Origin: Caenibius tardaugens NBRC 16725
Lineage (GTDB): Bacteria; Pseudomonadota; Alphaproteobacteria; Sphingomonadales; Sphingomonadaceae
Direction of reading: 5' to 3'
DNA: 64,000 nt
Assembly (NCBI RefSeq): GCF_003860345.1
Contig: NZ_CP034179.1
Coordinates: 3,890,001 to 3,954,000 of the forward strand
Position numbers and translations under genes: made by a program. The notes beneath the pieces are model-generated. The model worked only from the letters and a program-made list of their open reading frames with translations, did not search any database and was not told the origin of the DNA. The number at the start of each line of letters is the position of its first letter. The first letter of the stretch is position 1. This document shows positions 14,987 through 24,400 of this stretch, piece by piece.

Positions 14987-15985
14987 ATGGCGACCACCCG
15001 CGCGCTGCGCAGTGTCAGCAGCTTTCCCGACCTCAAGGAACTCTATGCCGAAATGACCGCCACCCCCGAATTCCAGGCAGCGTTCGGCGATCCACTTGGC
15101 CTCTCGGTCATCGAGCCGGGCGATCAGCCTGGCGAGCATGAAATGCCCGAGCCCTTCGCCGCGCAGGCAGAATGTGGGGGCATCATCGCCACTATCTTCG
15201 ACCTGTTTACCGGCACCAGGCTGGAGCCGCTCGCCGCAGAAATCGCCTGGGGCTTCGTCAACAGCTTCCATTTCGTCGCCGGCAAGCTCGAACGGCGCGA
15301 GGATGCGCTCGCGCTGGAAGTCGGCGACATGGCGCGTCATCCCGACATGAGCGAAGTCTACAACAATGAGATGGAGGAGAAGCAGATCCTCTGCCAGTCG
15401 GTCGCCGAACAGCGCGAGGCGATCGAATGCATGCGTGACTATGCCGCCGAGATGTACCGCGTCCAGTCGGGTTGGCCCTGGTCGGCAGCGCGGGGCAGCA
15501 GGGCATCCTCGGCCTCGACCGCAAGCCAGATCGCCGCGCTCGATTTCCTGCGCGCCCGCGAACTCGCCACTCGCGAGAAGCACATGCCGCGCGGCCCCAT
15601 CGTGGTCTTTTCCGGGCCTGCCCAATGGCACGATTGGGAGACACTCTGGGCCAAGCTCGACGAGATCAAGGCGCGCATCCCGCATATGACGCTGGTGACG
15701 ACCGGGCAGCGCAAGGGGGCGGACGCGATTGCCGCCGCCTGGGCGGCGCGGAGCGATAACAGCGTGCCGCTGGTCGCCTATGGGCTATACGGCAATGGCC
15801 GCAAGACCGCCTTCACCCGCAACCGCAAGCTCGCCGAGCTGAAGCCGGTCGAGGCGCTGCTGTGCGAGGGATCGGGGCTTCAGGCCAATCTCTACCAGAC
15901 CCTGCGGCAAGCGAATGTCCCGATCCATGCCTTCCGCAAGGCGGACCAGGTGGCCGACAGCGCGGTGCGGCGGATGCGGGCCTGA
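14987..15985 (+). CDS. DUF2493 (SLOG-like) plasmid protein, paralogue 1
   Basis: A 332-residue protein. The N-terminal half is helical and specific to this plasmid family (EIAWGFVNSFHFVAGKLERR, ILCQSVAEQREAIECMRDYAAEMY). The C-terminal half is the DUF2493/SLOG Rossmann-like domain: IVVFSGPAQWHDWETLW, LVTTGQRKGADAIAAAWAAR, AFTRNRKL and LLCEGSG. SLOG domains bind nucleotides or nucleotide-derived ligands. AGGAG precedes ATG 14987. DUF736 and DUF2493 neighbours are a hallmark of sphingomonad plasmids. A second member lies at 16953. Confidence 0.87.
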   Translation: MATTRALRSVSSFPDLKELYAEMTATPEFQAAFGDPLGLSVIEPGDQPGEHEMPEPFAAQAECGGIIATIFDLFTGTRLEPLAAEIAWGFVNSFHFVAGKLERREDALALEVGDMARHPDMSEVYNNEMEEKQILCQSVAEQREAIECMRDYAAEMYRVQSGWPWSAARGSRASSASTASQIAALDFLRARELATREKHMPRGPIVVFSGPAQWHDWETLWAKLDEIKARIPHMTLVTTGQRKGADAIAAAWAARSDNSVPLVAYGLYGNGRKTAFTRNRKLAELKPVEALLCEGSGLQANLYQTLRQANVPIHAFRKADQVADSAVRRMRA

Positions 15986-16053
15986 TTGCTCCTGGTCGGT
16001 CGCGGGGCGGAGTTTCTCCGCCTCCGCATTTACGCTTGCTTGCAACGATGGTG

Positions 16054-16088
16054 GGCCGGACGCGATACCCGCGTACTGGCCTTTTTTT
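16054..16088 (+). terminator. Probable terminator after the first DUF2493 gene
   Basis: GGCC/GGCC with an inner CGCG/CGCG stem, followed by seven T residues at 16082-16088. A perfect GGCGGAG-TTT-CTCCGCC hairpin at 16006-16022 lies just before it. Confidence 0.55.
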
Positions 16089-16227
16089 GTGTGAGAGGTT
16101 CGCCCGTGCCGTTGCACGAAATGAGCAGATGAATATCTGCAACTGGGGGCATTCCGATCTGGAATTCTGTTCCTCTCATTTGCGGAAATGGGCCGAAATG
16201 CTATCCCTTGCTACAAAGGATAAGTGA

Positions 16228-16569
16228 ATGCCCCAGATCATTATCGGCTTGATCGCAACCGCAGTCCTGATCGGAATGTCGTTCCTTGCGAACGAAAGAT
16301 TCCGGGAACGCAGCCGTCTGCCGATGCAGTGGTATTTGGACGGGGAAGTCACCTGGACTGCACCCCGCCGTATTGCGTTGGCGTTCGTACCCGCGCTGGC
16401 GATTCCCATCATTTGGGCCACGGTCGCCCTGACGATCTTCGTAGCCCCACGTCCCGGCCAGGACGGTTTTGAAATTCCGGTCACCCTCTTCATGGGAGGG
16501 ATATTCGTTGGCGCCCACTTCCTGCACATCTGGCTTATCGACAGGCATTTGAAACGGAGCGGCGGTTAG
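16228..16569 (+). CDS. Small inner-membrane protein
   Basis: A 113-residue protein with three hydrophobic segments: IIIGLIATAVLIGMSFLA at the N terminus, ALAFVPALAIPIIWATVALTIF in the middle and VTLFMGGIFVGAHFLHIWLI near the end. It resembles DUF1648-like membrane proteins but I do not assign a family. It lies between the two DUF2493 genes and is separated from both by over 130 bases, with a terminator upstream, so it is likely monocistronic. Confidence 0.65.
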   Translation: MPQIIIGLIATAVLIGMSFLANERFRERSRLPMQWYLDGEVTWTAPRRIALAFVPALAIPIIWATVALTIFVAPRPGQDGFEIPVTLFMGGIFVGAHFLHIWLIDRHLKRSGG

Positions 16570-16952
16570 CCACCCAAAGCAGGAACCGGACTGGCGTGTC
16601 CGGTCTTCGGTTTGTGACCGTGTGGTTTTCCAGCCCGTCGCGCGGCGCAAACAGGGACAGCACGGGCATCGAGCCCGCGTTGTCCCTCGGGTGCGTGGGG
16701 CGAGGTGGGTGTATAATTCTCTCTACAACAAGTCCAAGTGTGGCACGGGGATAGCACCGGCCTCAAGGACGACGGGGCCCCACCATTTTCTTTGGCGGGC
16801 GGGCGGCAGTGCTCCGTTTCGGGCGTTTGTGCAGCGCCAAAGAAAATCGTGACCCCCATCGCCGCTGCGCGGTCGCTTCGCGATCCTTGACCCCGGCGCT
16901 CACAGCCCGTGCCTTTGAAAATGCCTCTTTCAATCCATTCAAGGAGGCAGAC
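16570..16952. other. 383-bp gap before the second DUF2493 gene
   Basis: No gene was recognised. It holds a perfect 13-base inverted repeat (listed separately). GTATAATTCTCTCTACAA near 16711 is the only AT-rich, promoter-like stretch. Confidence 0.4.
16785..16847. repeat. Perfect 13-bp inverted repeat with 37-base spacer
   Basis: ATTTTCTTTGGCG at 16785-16797 pairs exactly with CGCCAAAGAAAAT at 16835-16847. The spacer is GC-rich. There is no T-run and no flanking gene end, so it is not an obvious terminator; a regulatory structure or mobile-element end is possible. Confidence 0.6.
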
Positions 16953-17936
16953 ATGACCAAGGGTACTCGCACAATCCGTGACTTCGCCGAAATCGCCGAC
17001 CTCATCGCCGCCGAAACCATGGCGACGACCGACAGCTTCAGCGCAGCATTCGAGGGAGCGCACGATACCAGCCGCATGGGTTTCGGTGAGGAGGAGCTGA
17101 CCGCCGACATGCCGGACGCGACTGAAGCCCAGCTCGCCACCGAAATGCTGGTGCGCACCATGTTCGATGTGCTGCGCGACACCCGGATGGAGAGCGTGGC
17201 GGCACGGCTCGCCTGGGGGATCGTCCACAGCTTCCACAAGGTCGCCGACCAGCTGGATGGCGAAGCCGACCGGGCTGCGGTCAAGATCAAGGAACTGGTG
17301 CACGGCGCCGACGGCAGCGAGGTGATGATGGGGGAACTGGAGGAAGCCCAGCTCCTCTGCCAGTCGCTCGATGAAGCACGCGAAGCGGTCGCCTGCATGC
17401 GCGACTATGCCGCAAGCACCTATCTCGCCGAGACGGGGCGGCCATGGTCCAGCCCGAAGGGATCGCTGGTCTCGTCCAAGCGCACCGCCTCGGTGATTGC
17501 TGCAACCGACTTCCTGGCGGCACGCAGATTGCGCCGGGCGGAAGCGCACAGCCCGCAAGGTCCGGTGGTGATCTTCTCGGGCGGTCAGGCCTGGGAGGAT
17601 CACGCGCTGCTCACCGAAACGCTCGATGCGGTGAAGGCGCGCATTCCGGGAATGGTGCTGGCGACGACCGCGCAGGACAAAGGGTGCGACGCGATCGCGG
17701 CTGCCTGGGCGGCCCGGAGCGGGACCATGCTCATCGCCTTCACCCTCGACAGGCGATTGGGCAAGCGGGCCGGGTTCGCGCGGAACGAGCAGCTCCTGAA
17801 CCTGCGCCCGGTCGAAGCGATCGTCTGCGAAGGTTCGGGGCTCCAGTCGCATCTCGCCCGGGAGGTGAGAGCGAAGCGCATCCCGGCGAGGTTCTTCGCC
17901 CTGAAGGACCAGCGCGGGAGCCAAGCGGCGGCGTAA
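16953..17936 (+). CDS. DUF2493 (SLOG-like) plasmid protein, paralogue 2
   Basis: A 327-residue paralogue of the protein at 14987. Shared landmarks are RLAWGIVHSFHKVADQLDGE, LLCQSLDEAREAVACMRDYA, VVIFSGGQAWEDHALL, LATTAQDKGCDAIAAAWAAR and EAIVCEGSG. AAGGAGG lies 5 bases before ATG 16953. The paralogues are clearly diverged (roughly 40% identity by eye), so the duplication is old and probably kept for distinct roles. A strong terminator follows. Confidence 0.86.
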   Translation: MTKGTRTIRDFAEIADLIAAETMATTDSFSAAFEGAHDTSRMGFGEEELTADMPDATEAQLATEMLVRTMFDVLRDTRMESVAARLAWGIVHSFHKVADQLDGEADRAAVKIKELVHGADGSEVMMGELEEAQLLCQSLDEAREAVACMRDYAASTYLAETGRPWSSPKGSLVSSKRTASVIAATDFLAARRLRRAEAHSPQGPVVIFSGGQAWEDHALLTETLDAVKARIPGMVLATTAQDKGCDAIAAAWAARSGTMLIAFTLDRRLGKRAGFARNEQLLNLRPVEAIVCEGSGLQSHLAREVRAKRIPARFFALKDQRGSQAAA

Positions 17937-17947
17937 GGAAGCGATAC

Positions 17948-17987
17948 GGGATCGGTCGGGCATTCGTCCGGCCGATCCCTTTTTTTG
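17948..17987 (+). terminator. Rho-independent terminator after the second DUF2493 gene
   Basis: The stem GGGATCGG/CCGATCCC with an extended CGG/CCG inner part closes a short loop and is followed by eight T residues. Confidence 0.85.
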
Positions 17988-18091
17988 TTGGCCTCGATGT
18001 CGCCCCCGCTCGGGAGCCCGGACCTTTGGCCCGGGTCCGTCGCGGCGGCGATGCGAAGCCGCGAAAGGCGGCTTCGGCCTCCTGCGCGTGG

Positions 18092-18406
18092 CTACGCCAT
18101 GCTCGTCGCTGGGCCATCCCTGCGGGATGATTTTGGATTGTTCGCGGGAGCGGATTGAGGGTTGCTGCTTGCATTGGGCAGGGGTTTGAGAACGGTGATG
18201 GCGGCTGCGCCGCCCACCCGGATTACAGCGGTCAACACATCGCGGAATTCCCGTTCCGTCAATTGCTCGACGGGGAGATCGGGAACGATCGCGGCATATT
18301 TGCCGCGCAATGCGCGGCGGGTCTTTTCCACCTCCTCGCCCATCTTGCGCTGGCGCGCTTCGAGGTCGGCGAGGCGTTCTCTGTCGGTCATCTTGGGCAT
18401 ATCCAT
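18092..18406 (-). CDS. Small coiled-coil protein, possible conjugation accessory
   Basis: A 104-residue protein with a strongly charged N-terminal helix likely to form a coiled coil (MTDRERLADLEARQRKMGEE, then VEKTRRALRGKYA) and a second part TEREFRDVLTAVIRVGG. ATG 18406 was chosen because GAAGGA lies just upstream on this strand; the longer reading covers low-complexity DNA. It is transcribed away from the RHH-traD-traA operon across a repeat-rich gap. Small helical proteins in this position (TraC/TraD type) often belong to the relaxosome, but I cannot confirm the family. Confidence 0.55.
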   Translation of the reverse strand: MDMPKMTDRERLADLEARQRKMGEEVEKTRRALRGKYAAIVPDLPVEQLTEREFRDVLTAVIRVGGAAAITVLKPLPNASSNPQSAPANNPKSSRRDGPATSMA

Positions 18407-18933
18407 CGTCCTTCGGGATGGTCTGCCCGCCGCCCCCAATATCGGAGGATCGGACGCCGTTCGCAATCCCCCGGAGCAGGGGCAAACTTCAGGAGCCATC
18501 ATGACGTCATCGCCGATCACTTTCCCGCATGGGCAAGAGCCTGCCGGCGTGCCGCCGGCGAGAAGAACAGAGCCTTCCCCGTGCCGGGAAAGGGCCGCGC
18601 CCCTTCCGGTGCGAGGCGACGCAGCGAGAAGCTCGCTGCGCAAGGAAGGACGCACGGCCTTGGCCGTATTGTAATGCACCGTACGCACGGGTGCTGCGGT
18701 GATAAACCATCATAAATCCGTGTGTTGCGCTGGATGCCATGGCACCCGCCGGACACGGGCTCTGGCACCCATGGCTTCCGAAGCTGGCGACGGTGCCCGG
18801 CAACACCTGGATTTCCGCCATTTCGCGCGGGTGCCATGGAAGACGGCCAATTTTCTTGAGTTTTTGGGCGGTTCGCGCTAAAAACCAAGTGCTTCATGAC
18901 TCTCGTCGTCGGGCTCCTCCACGGAGCTACGAC
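18407..18933. other. 527-bp intergenic region, candidate oriT/relaxosome site
   Basis: A gap between divergent genes: the coiled-coil gene (minus) and the RHH-traD-traA genes (plus). It contains several copies of GGCACCC/GGGTGCC in both orientations and a perfect 13-base inverted repeat at 18737-18839. This is the expected position for oriT of a MobF relaxase. No known nic sequence was recognised. Confidence 0.45.
18737..18839. repeat. 13-bp inverted repeats flanking 77 bases (oriT-like)
   Basis: CCATGGCACCCGC at 18737-18749 is repeated inverted as GCGGGTGCCATGG at 18827-18839. Between them lie further partial copies, CTGGCACCCATGG at 18762-18774 and GGTGCCCGG at 18792-18800. Such repeat arrays commonly bind RHH accessory proteins, and an RHH gene begins 95 bases downstream. 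Confidence 0.5.
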
Positions 18934-19233
18934 ATGCATCGAGTCAGTGTGCGGGTGGACGACACCCTCTACGAACGCCTCAGCCGCCGCGCAGCCGGTG
19001 CTGATCTTTCCTTTTCCGACTTCATCCGATCGGTCCTGACCCAGGCTGCCGATCCGCGTGGCCGCTATATCTATTCCTCGCAGGATGAGGTGCTCGGCAC
19101 CTGCATCCAGATCCTGACGATCCTCGCCACTTCGGTCGGTGAACGCACGCCCGAGGTGCTCAAGCGAGGGATGGCCGATGCCTCGGCGATCCTACGAGAA
19201 CGGGGTCTGCTCGGTCCGGAGCAGGACCGGTGA
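18934..19233 (+). CDS. Ribbon-helix-helix (CopG/MobC-like) protein
   Basis: A 99-residue protein whose N terminus is a typical RHH DNA-binding domain: HRVSVRVDDTLYERLSRRAA then LSFSDFIRSVLTQAA. The C-terminal half is helical (VLGTCIQILTILATSVGERT, then EVLKRGMADASAILRE), suggesting oligomerisation. It is the first gene of the tra set and directly follows the inverted-repeat region, so it is a good candidate for the relaxosome protein that marks oriT and represses the operon. Its stop overlaps the next start. Confidence 0.75.
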   Translation: MHRVSVRVDDTLYERLSRRAAGADLSFSDFIRSVLTQAADPRGRYIYSSQDEVLGTCIQILTILATSVGERTPEVLKRGMADASAILRERGLLGPEQDR

Positions 19234-19394
19234 GCGGGGGCCGCAACATGCCCGCCGATGCCCTTGGGCCGGCACACCGCAACGCCCTGCGGCGCCCGGT
19301 CATTCCTTGGCCGCTGGGCTTCGCGCCGCTCCTCTTCCTCGGGGACTGCATCCTTATCCTCGCGCGTCGCGCCGACCGGGACATTCTGTCATGA
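19230..19394 (+). CDS. 54-residue protein between RHH and traD genes
   Basis: A small gene coupled at both ends: the GTG start overlaps the RHH stop (GTGA) and its TGA overlaps the traD ATG (ATGA). It encodes MSGGRNMPADALG, a basic stretch, then one hydrophobic segment (FAPLLFLGDCILILA) followed by RRADRD. This predicts a single-span inner-membrane peptide. The double overlap is strong evidence of real translation. It may be a partner of the membrane-anchored TraD; the role is unknown. Confidence 0.65.
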   Translation: MSGGRNMPADALGPAHRNALRRPVIPWPLGFAPLLFLGDCILILARRADRDILS

Positions 19395-21469
19395 GCATCT
19401 TTCGTAACGATACCCTGGGTTCCTGGACGCGCGGCGGTCAGGCGATCGTCCACAATGTCCGGATGACCACGCAGGTCTTCTTCCAGACCGTGGTCGCCTG
19501 CCTGATTCTCTGGGTCATGGGCATGATCTGGTACGCGCTCGAACTCTCGACCGCCTATCAGCGCTTCGTCCTCGTCAAGCTGATCGAGGCCGCCTTCAAG
19601 GCGAACGCTGCCGGTGGGACCAACGATCCGGTGCTGTTCAAGACCCCGGCGGGACAGCAATACTGGACCTCGGCCGACTGGCTGGTGGCCTCGAGCCTCG
19701 CCAAGAAGACCTTGCACAGCTTCGAACTCTATCTGATCCATGGCGCGTTAATCTCGGGCATATTCGCGTTCGGCGCGCTCGTCTGCGCCTGGTTCTCCTT
19801 CACCCGGACGGGGCGGGGGCTGGGCTCCAACGAATATATCCGCGGCGCCCGTTTCGGAACTGTCCGTCAGGTCAGGCGCATCCTGTGGCGGCAGAAGAAG
19901 GGGAGCTTCTCGATCGGCGGCGTCCCCATGCCCGACGCTTTTGAGCCCGAGCATATTCTCCTGTGCGGTGCGCCTGGCACCGGCAAGACCAACCTCATCG
20001 TCAAGATGCTCGAAGGCATCCGCACTGAAGGCAAGCGCGCCATCGTCTATGACACCGCCGGCACTTTTGTCGAAAAGTTCTACCGGCCCGGCCAGGACAT
20101 CATCCTCAACCCGCTCGACCAGCGCACCGCCAAATGGTCGCCCTGGGGCGATGTCCCCCGCGAATATCATTACGACCAGATCGCGGAATCGACGATCCCC
20201 GACAAGACCGGCGATCCGTTCTGGGCCAAGGCCGCGCGCGGCACGCTGGTGGCAGTGCTGAGGAAGCTCGCCCGCGAAGGTGAGATGTTGGTCTCGGTCC
20301 TGCTCGACCGCCTGCTGCGCTCCAAGCTGAAGGACCTCGCTGCCTTTGCCGCCGGCACCGATGCGGCCGCCTTCATCAGCCTGGAAGGGGAACGGACTTC
20401 GGCGGGTATTCAGGCCGAATTGGCCTCGGTGATGCGCAGCTTCTCCTATCTCGACGATACCCGCAAAGGCCTCTCGATCCGCGAATGGGTGCAGAACGAG
20501 GAGGGGGACAACTGGCTGTTCATCACGGTGAAGGCCGACCAGCTCCCCTCGCTCCGCCCCCTGATCACGGTATGGCTCGACATCGCCATCTCGGCGATCA
20601 TGAGCCTGACGCCCGATCGCAAGCGCCGCCTCTATTGCGTGATCGACGAGCTGCCGACCCTCCAGAAACTGCCCTCGCTCTCCGACTTCCTCGCCCGTGC
20701 CCGCAAATATGGCGGCTGCGGCATCCTGGGGTTCCAGTCCTACCCGCAATTGGAGGCGACCTACGGCATCCAGGATGCCGCAGCGATCACCGGCTATTGT
20801 TCGACCTGGGTGGCACTGAGGGCCAACGATACCCCCACCGCCAAGCATGTCTCCGAGAATTTGGGCCAGGTCGAACAGGTCGAAGCGAACGAGGGCATGA
20901 GCTACGGCGTCAACGATATGCGCGACGGGGTCAACCTCTCGCGCATGCAGGTGACGCGGCCGCTCGTCATGCACACCGAGGTCACCAACCTTCCCAACCT
21001 CTCGGGCTTTCTGCGGTTCGGGCGCAATCTGCCGGTGGTGCGGTTCGACGACCGGTTCAACACGGTCGCCAGCATCGCCGAGGCTTTCATCGAACGCGAC
21101 ACGCCGCCGTTCCGCGACAATGAGGGCAAGGTCATCATCGAGGCGATCCACGCCGCGGCCGATGCGCGCGCGGTTGCCGACGTGAAGCAGGCGGAAGCCT
21201 CCAAGCCGCGACCGGCTGAGGAGGGCGCGCGCCAGCCCGACCTCTTTACGCCCCCTGTGCCGAGCGAGGAGCCTGCGGAGCCAGTTTCCACAGAAGCACC
21301 ACAGTCGTCCCCGCCGTCGCCACCCCCACTGCCGGTAACGGATGATGCCGATGACGCGGAACGGGTGCCGCAGGATTTCACGCTGGCTCCCAGGCGCGGC
21401 CACCCCAAAATCGACCTCGACGTCTATGACCGGGAGAACGGCCCGGCCAAGAAGGCGCGGCCGGCATGA
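19391..21469 (+). CDS. traD: TraD-type conjugative coupling protein (T4CP)
   Basis: A 692-residue inner-membrane ATPase that docks the relaxosome to the secretion channel. Transmembrane segments lie at about 28-48 and 114-136, followed by the Walker A GAPGTGKT at 193-200 and Walker B RLYCVIDELPTLQKLPSL. The C terminus is proline/glutamate-rich and disordered. ATG at 19391 overlaps the upstream 54-residue gene, and the stop overlaps the TraA start (ATGA), so coupling protein and relaxase are cotranslated. It belongs to the VirD4/TraD superfamily. No mating-channel genes are seen nearby. Confidence 0.93.
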   Translation: MSIFRNDTLGSWTRGGQAIVHNVRMTTQVFFQTVVACLILWVMGMIWYALELSTAYQRFVLVKLIEAAFKANAAGGTNDPVLFKTPAGQQYWTSADWLVASSLAKKTLHSFELYLIHGALISGIFAFGALVCAWFSFTRTGRGLGSNEYIRGARFGTVRQVRRILWRQKKGSFSIGGVPMPDAFEPEHILLCGAPGTGKTNLIVKMLEGIRTEGKRAIVYDTAGTFVEKFYRPGQDIILNPLDQRTAKWSPWGDVPREYHYDQIAESTIPDKTGDPFWAKAARGTLVAVLRKLAREGEMLVSVLLDRLLRSKLKDLAAFAAGTDAAAFISLEGERTSAGIQAELASVMRSFSYLDDTRKGLSIREWVQNEEGDNWLFITVKADQLPSLRPLITVWLDIAISAIMSLTPDRKRRLYCVIDELPTLQKLPSLSDFLARARKYGGCGILGFQSYPQLEATYGIQDAAAITGYCSTWVALRANDTPTAKHVSENLGQVEQVEANEGMSYGVNDMRDGVNLSRMQVTRPLVMHTEVTNLPNLSGFLRFGRNLPVVRFDDRFNTVASIAEAFIERDTPPFRDNEGKVIIEAIHAAADARAVADVKQAEASKPRPAEEGARQPDLFTPPVPSEEPAEPVSTEAPQSSPPSPPPLPVTDDADDAERVPQDFTLAPRRGHPKIDLDVYDRENGPAKKARPA

Positions 21470-24400
21470 TCCATCCGCGCCGCCTGAAAGGCACGTCCGG
21501 TAATATCGCCCGCTACTATACGGTGGGCGATTATTACACCAAGGGCGGCGAGGAACCCAGCGAATGGGGCGGCAGGCTTGCTCCGGAGCTGGGGCTCGCG
21601 GGGACCGTCGATCCCCATACATTCCAGGAATTGCTAGCTGGCCGGGTCGCTGGCCAGCAGCTTGGCCGTCATCGGGCCAATGGCGAAATCGAGCACCACC
21701 CTGGTTGGGACTTTGCCGTCAATGCCCCCAAGTCGGTGTCGATCATGGCGCTCGTCGCGGGCGACGATCGGATCATCACGGCGCATGAGCGTGCCGTCAC
21801 TACGGCTCTATCCTATCTCGAAGAACACGCGGCGCTGCGCCGTCGCGAGGATGATGAAATCGTCCACGAAACCACCGGGCGGCTGCTGTTCGCGCGCTTC
21901 ACCGAGCATGCCAGTCGCGAGCTCGATCCCCACCTCCATACCCATGTCGTCGTGCTCAACATGACCAACCGTGAGGCCGACGCGCCGATGGCCAGCCTCG
22001 AAAGCCGGGCGATGTATGCCGAGCAGATGGTCGCGGGGCAGGTCTACCGCAACGAGCTTGCCCATGGTCTGCGCGAACAGGGTTTCGAGATCGAGTTCGA
22101 CCCGCGCAAGGGCCTGTTCGAGATTACCGGTGTGCCCAAGGACTTCATCCGCGAGACCTCGCAGCGCGCCGAACAGATCAATACCCATGCAAAAGAACAC
22201 GGGCTGAGCGGGCAGGCTGCGCGGCGGGCTTCCTTTTACCAGACCCGCGGCGCCAAGGTGAAGGTCGGGCTTGAGGAATTGCGCGGGCAATGGACCGAGC
22301 GGGCCAGGCCCTATGCCAGGGAACTGGAGCAGGTGCGTGCGCACGCCGAAGCGAAGGGGCAGGAAACCCCCGATCCCGAGCGTGCCTCCGAGCAAGGCCC
22401 GGAGCGCGCTGTGGCGAGCCGCGCCGCGCTGTTCGGCATCCGTCAGGCCGAATCCCGCGAAGCGGTGACGAGCCTTGGGACGCTCTACCGGCATGCGCTC
22501 GCCTCCCATGTCGGCGAGGTACGCCTGTCCGATATCCGCCCGCTCATCACCGAGCATGAGACGCGCCGCAAGCTGCTGGCGACCCGGACGCAGACCGGCG
22601 ATCAGACCCTGACACGGGGGCGCACGACGCGGCGGAGCGCCCGGCTCGAACAGGCGCTGGTCCGCCAGCTCGCGTTGGCGCTGGACGATGCGCGGCCGAT
22701 CGCCTCGTCCGACCGGTTGCTCACCGTGCTGGAACATGCCGGACTTACCCCCGCGCAGGAGCGCGCGCTCGTATCGCTCGCCACCTCCCGGGACCGGGTG
22801 ACGGGGCTCCACGGTGTCGCGGGCGCAGGCAAGTCGATGCTGGTGCAGATGCTGAAGGATTCCGCCGAACCGGGCACGCATTTCATCGCACTGGCCCCCA
22901 CATCGTCCGCTGCCGCCAATCTCGGCAAAAGCGCGGGCGTGGAATCGCGCACCGTCGCCAGCCTGCTGGCGGGCGGTGGACATGGACTGACCGACCGGCA
23001 TGTCCTGGTGCTCGACGAGGCTGGGCAACTGGGGAACCGACAGGCGCTCCGCATGCTCGAGATCAGCCGCGAGACGGGCGCGCGGCTGATCCTGCTCGGT
23101 GACAACAAGCAGACCGGCGCGATCGAGCAGGGCAAGCCCTTCTGGCTGCTGCAGCGGCTCGGGCTGCCGACCGCCCAGCTCACCGAATCGATGCGCCAGG
23201 AAACCCGGGCGATGAAAGCGGCGGTCACCGCGGCGCGCTCCGGCGACTATGCGGCCTCGCTCGCCAAGCTCGACAAGGTGGTGAGCGGCGGGGATGCGGA
23301 AGCGCTGGCCAAGGGGCTGGTGGCGGAATGGACGCGGCTCGGCGCCGAGAGCCGGGCCAGTACCAATATCCTCGTGCTCGAAAACGCCACCCGCCTGCTG
23401 GTCAATGCCAAGATCCGCGAAACCCTCAAATCCGAAAGCGCCATTGCCGCCGAGGAGACCCGTCTCCAGGTTCTGACCCCGGCGGGCCTGTCCGATCAGG
23501 AAAAGCATTTTGCCCGCTTCTATTCAGGCGGGCAGGTGGTGACATTCGGGCGGGATCTCGCCGGCGCCGGGATCGCGCGCGACACTGAATATCGCGTCGT
23601 CGGCACCGGACGCGAAGCCAATGGCCGGCAGGTCGTCCGCCTCGTCGACGAGAACGGCCGGATGATCCGCTGGGATCCGAGGCTCGGCGCCGCCCGCCAG
23701 GTCAACGTGTTCAACCGCGAGGAGCGCGATCTGGCCGAAGGTGACCGCATTCAGTGGCGACTGGTCAACAAGGGACTGGATCTCAAGAACGCCGAGCGGG
23801 GGACGGTCGAGAGGCTGGAGGGGAGCCAGGCGACGATCCGCTGGGATCGCACCGACCGGGTGCAGAAGGTTGACCTGTCCGAACACAAGACCTGGGATCA
23901 TGGCTATGCCGAGACGGTCTATTCGGCGCAGTCGAAGACCTATGCCCGGGTCTATGTGCTGGCCCCGGTTAGCTCGCCCCTCGTCAACGGCCAGAATTAC
24001 TACACCGCGATCACCCGCGCCCGGTTCGGCGTGAAACTCTGGACCGAGGACGAGAAGCGCCTTGTCGAGAAACTCGAGAGCCGCTCGGGCGAGAAAACCT
24101 CGGCGCTCGAAGGGCTGGGGCGGCTGGGGAAGGATTCCGCGCGCGCCTATGCCGACCGCTATGCGGCGAGCATCGGGCTGGCCCGCGACGAGCAGCAACG
24201 CGCACGGCAGGAACGGCGCGACGGCTCCCTCGAACGGCAGCTCGATCGCAATCGTAATCCCGATGGTCTTGGCGATCGGCTCGCTGAAGGCGCGCACAGG
24301 ATGGCCGATATTCTTGACCGGATCCTGAAATCCGCACTCGATCGCCGAACCGGACCCGATCCGGAACGCGGTCGCACGGCTCGGGCAGACCCGCGGACGG

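Noticed and set aside
17990-18091. Several short GC hairpins after the second DUF2493 gene, including GAAGCCGC-GAAAG-GCGGCTTC
   Set aside because: The 18055-18075 hairpin may end the minus-strand coiled-coil gene, but no T-run is present, so it was not listed as a separate terminator.
19748-21622. 624-codon open frame on the minus strand across traD
   Set aside because: It is antisense to a clear TraD coupling protein. Codon pattern and protein composition do not look real.
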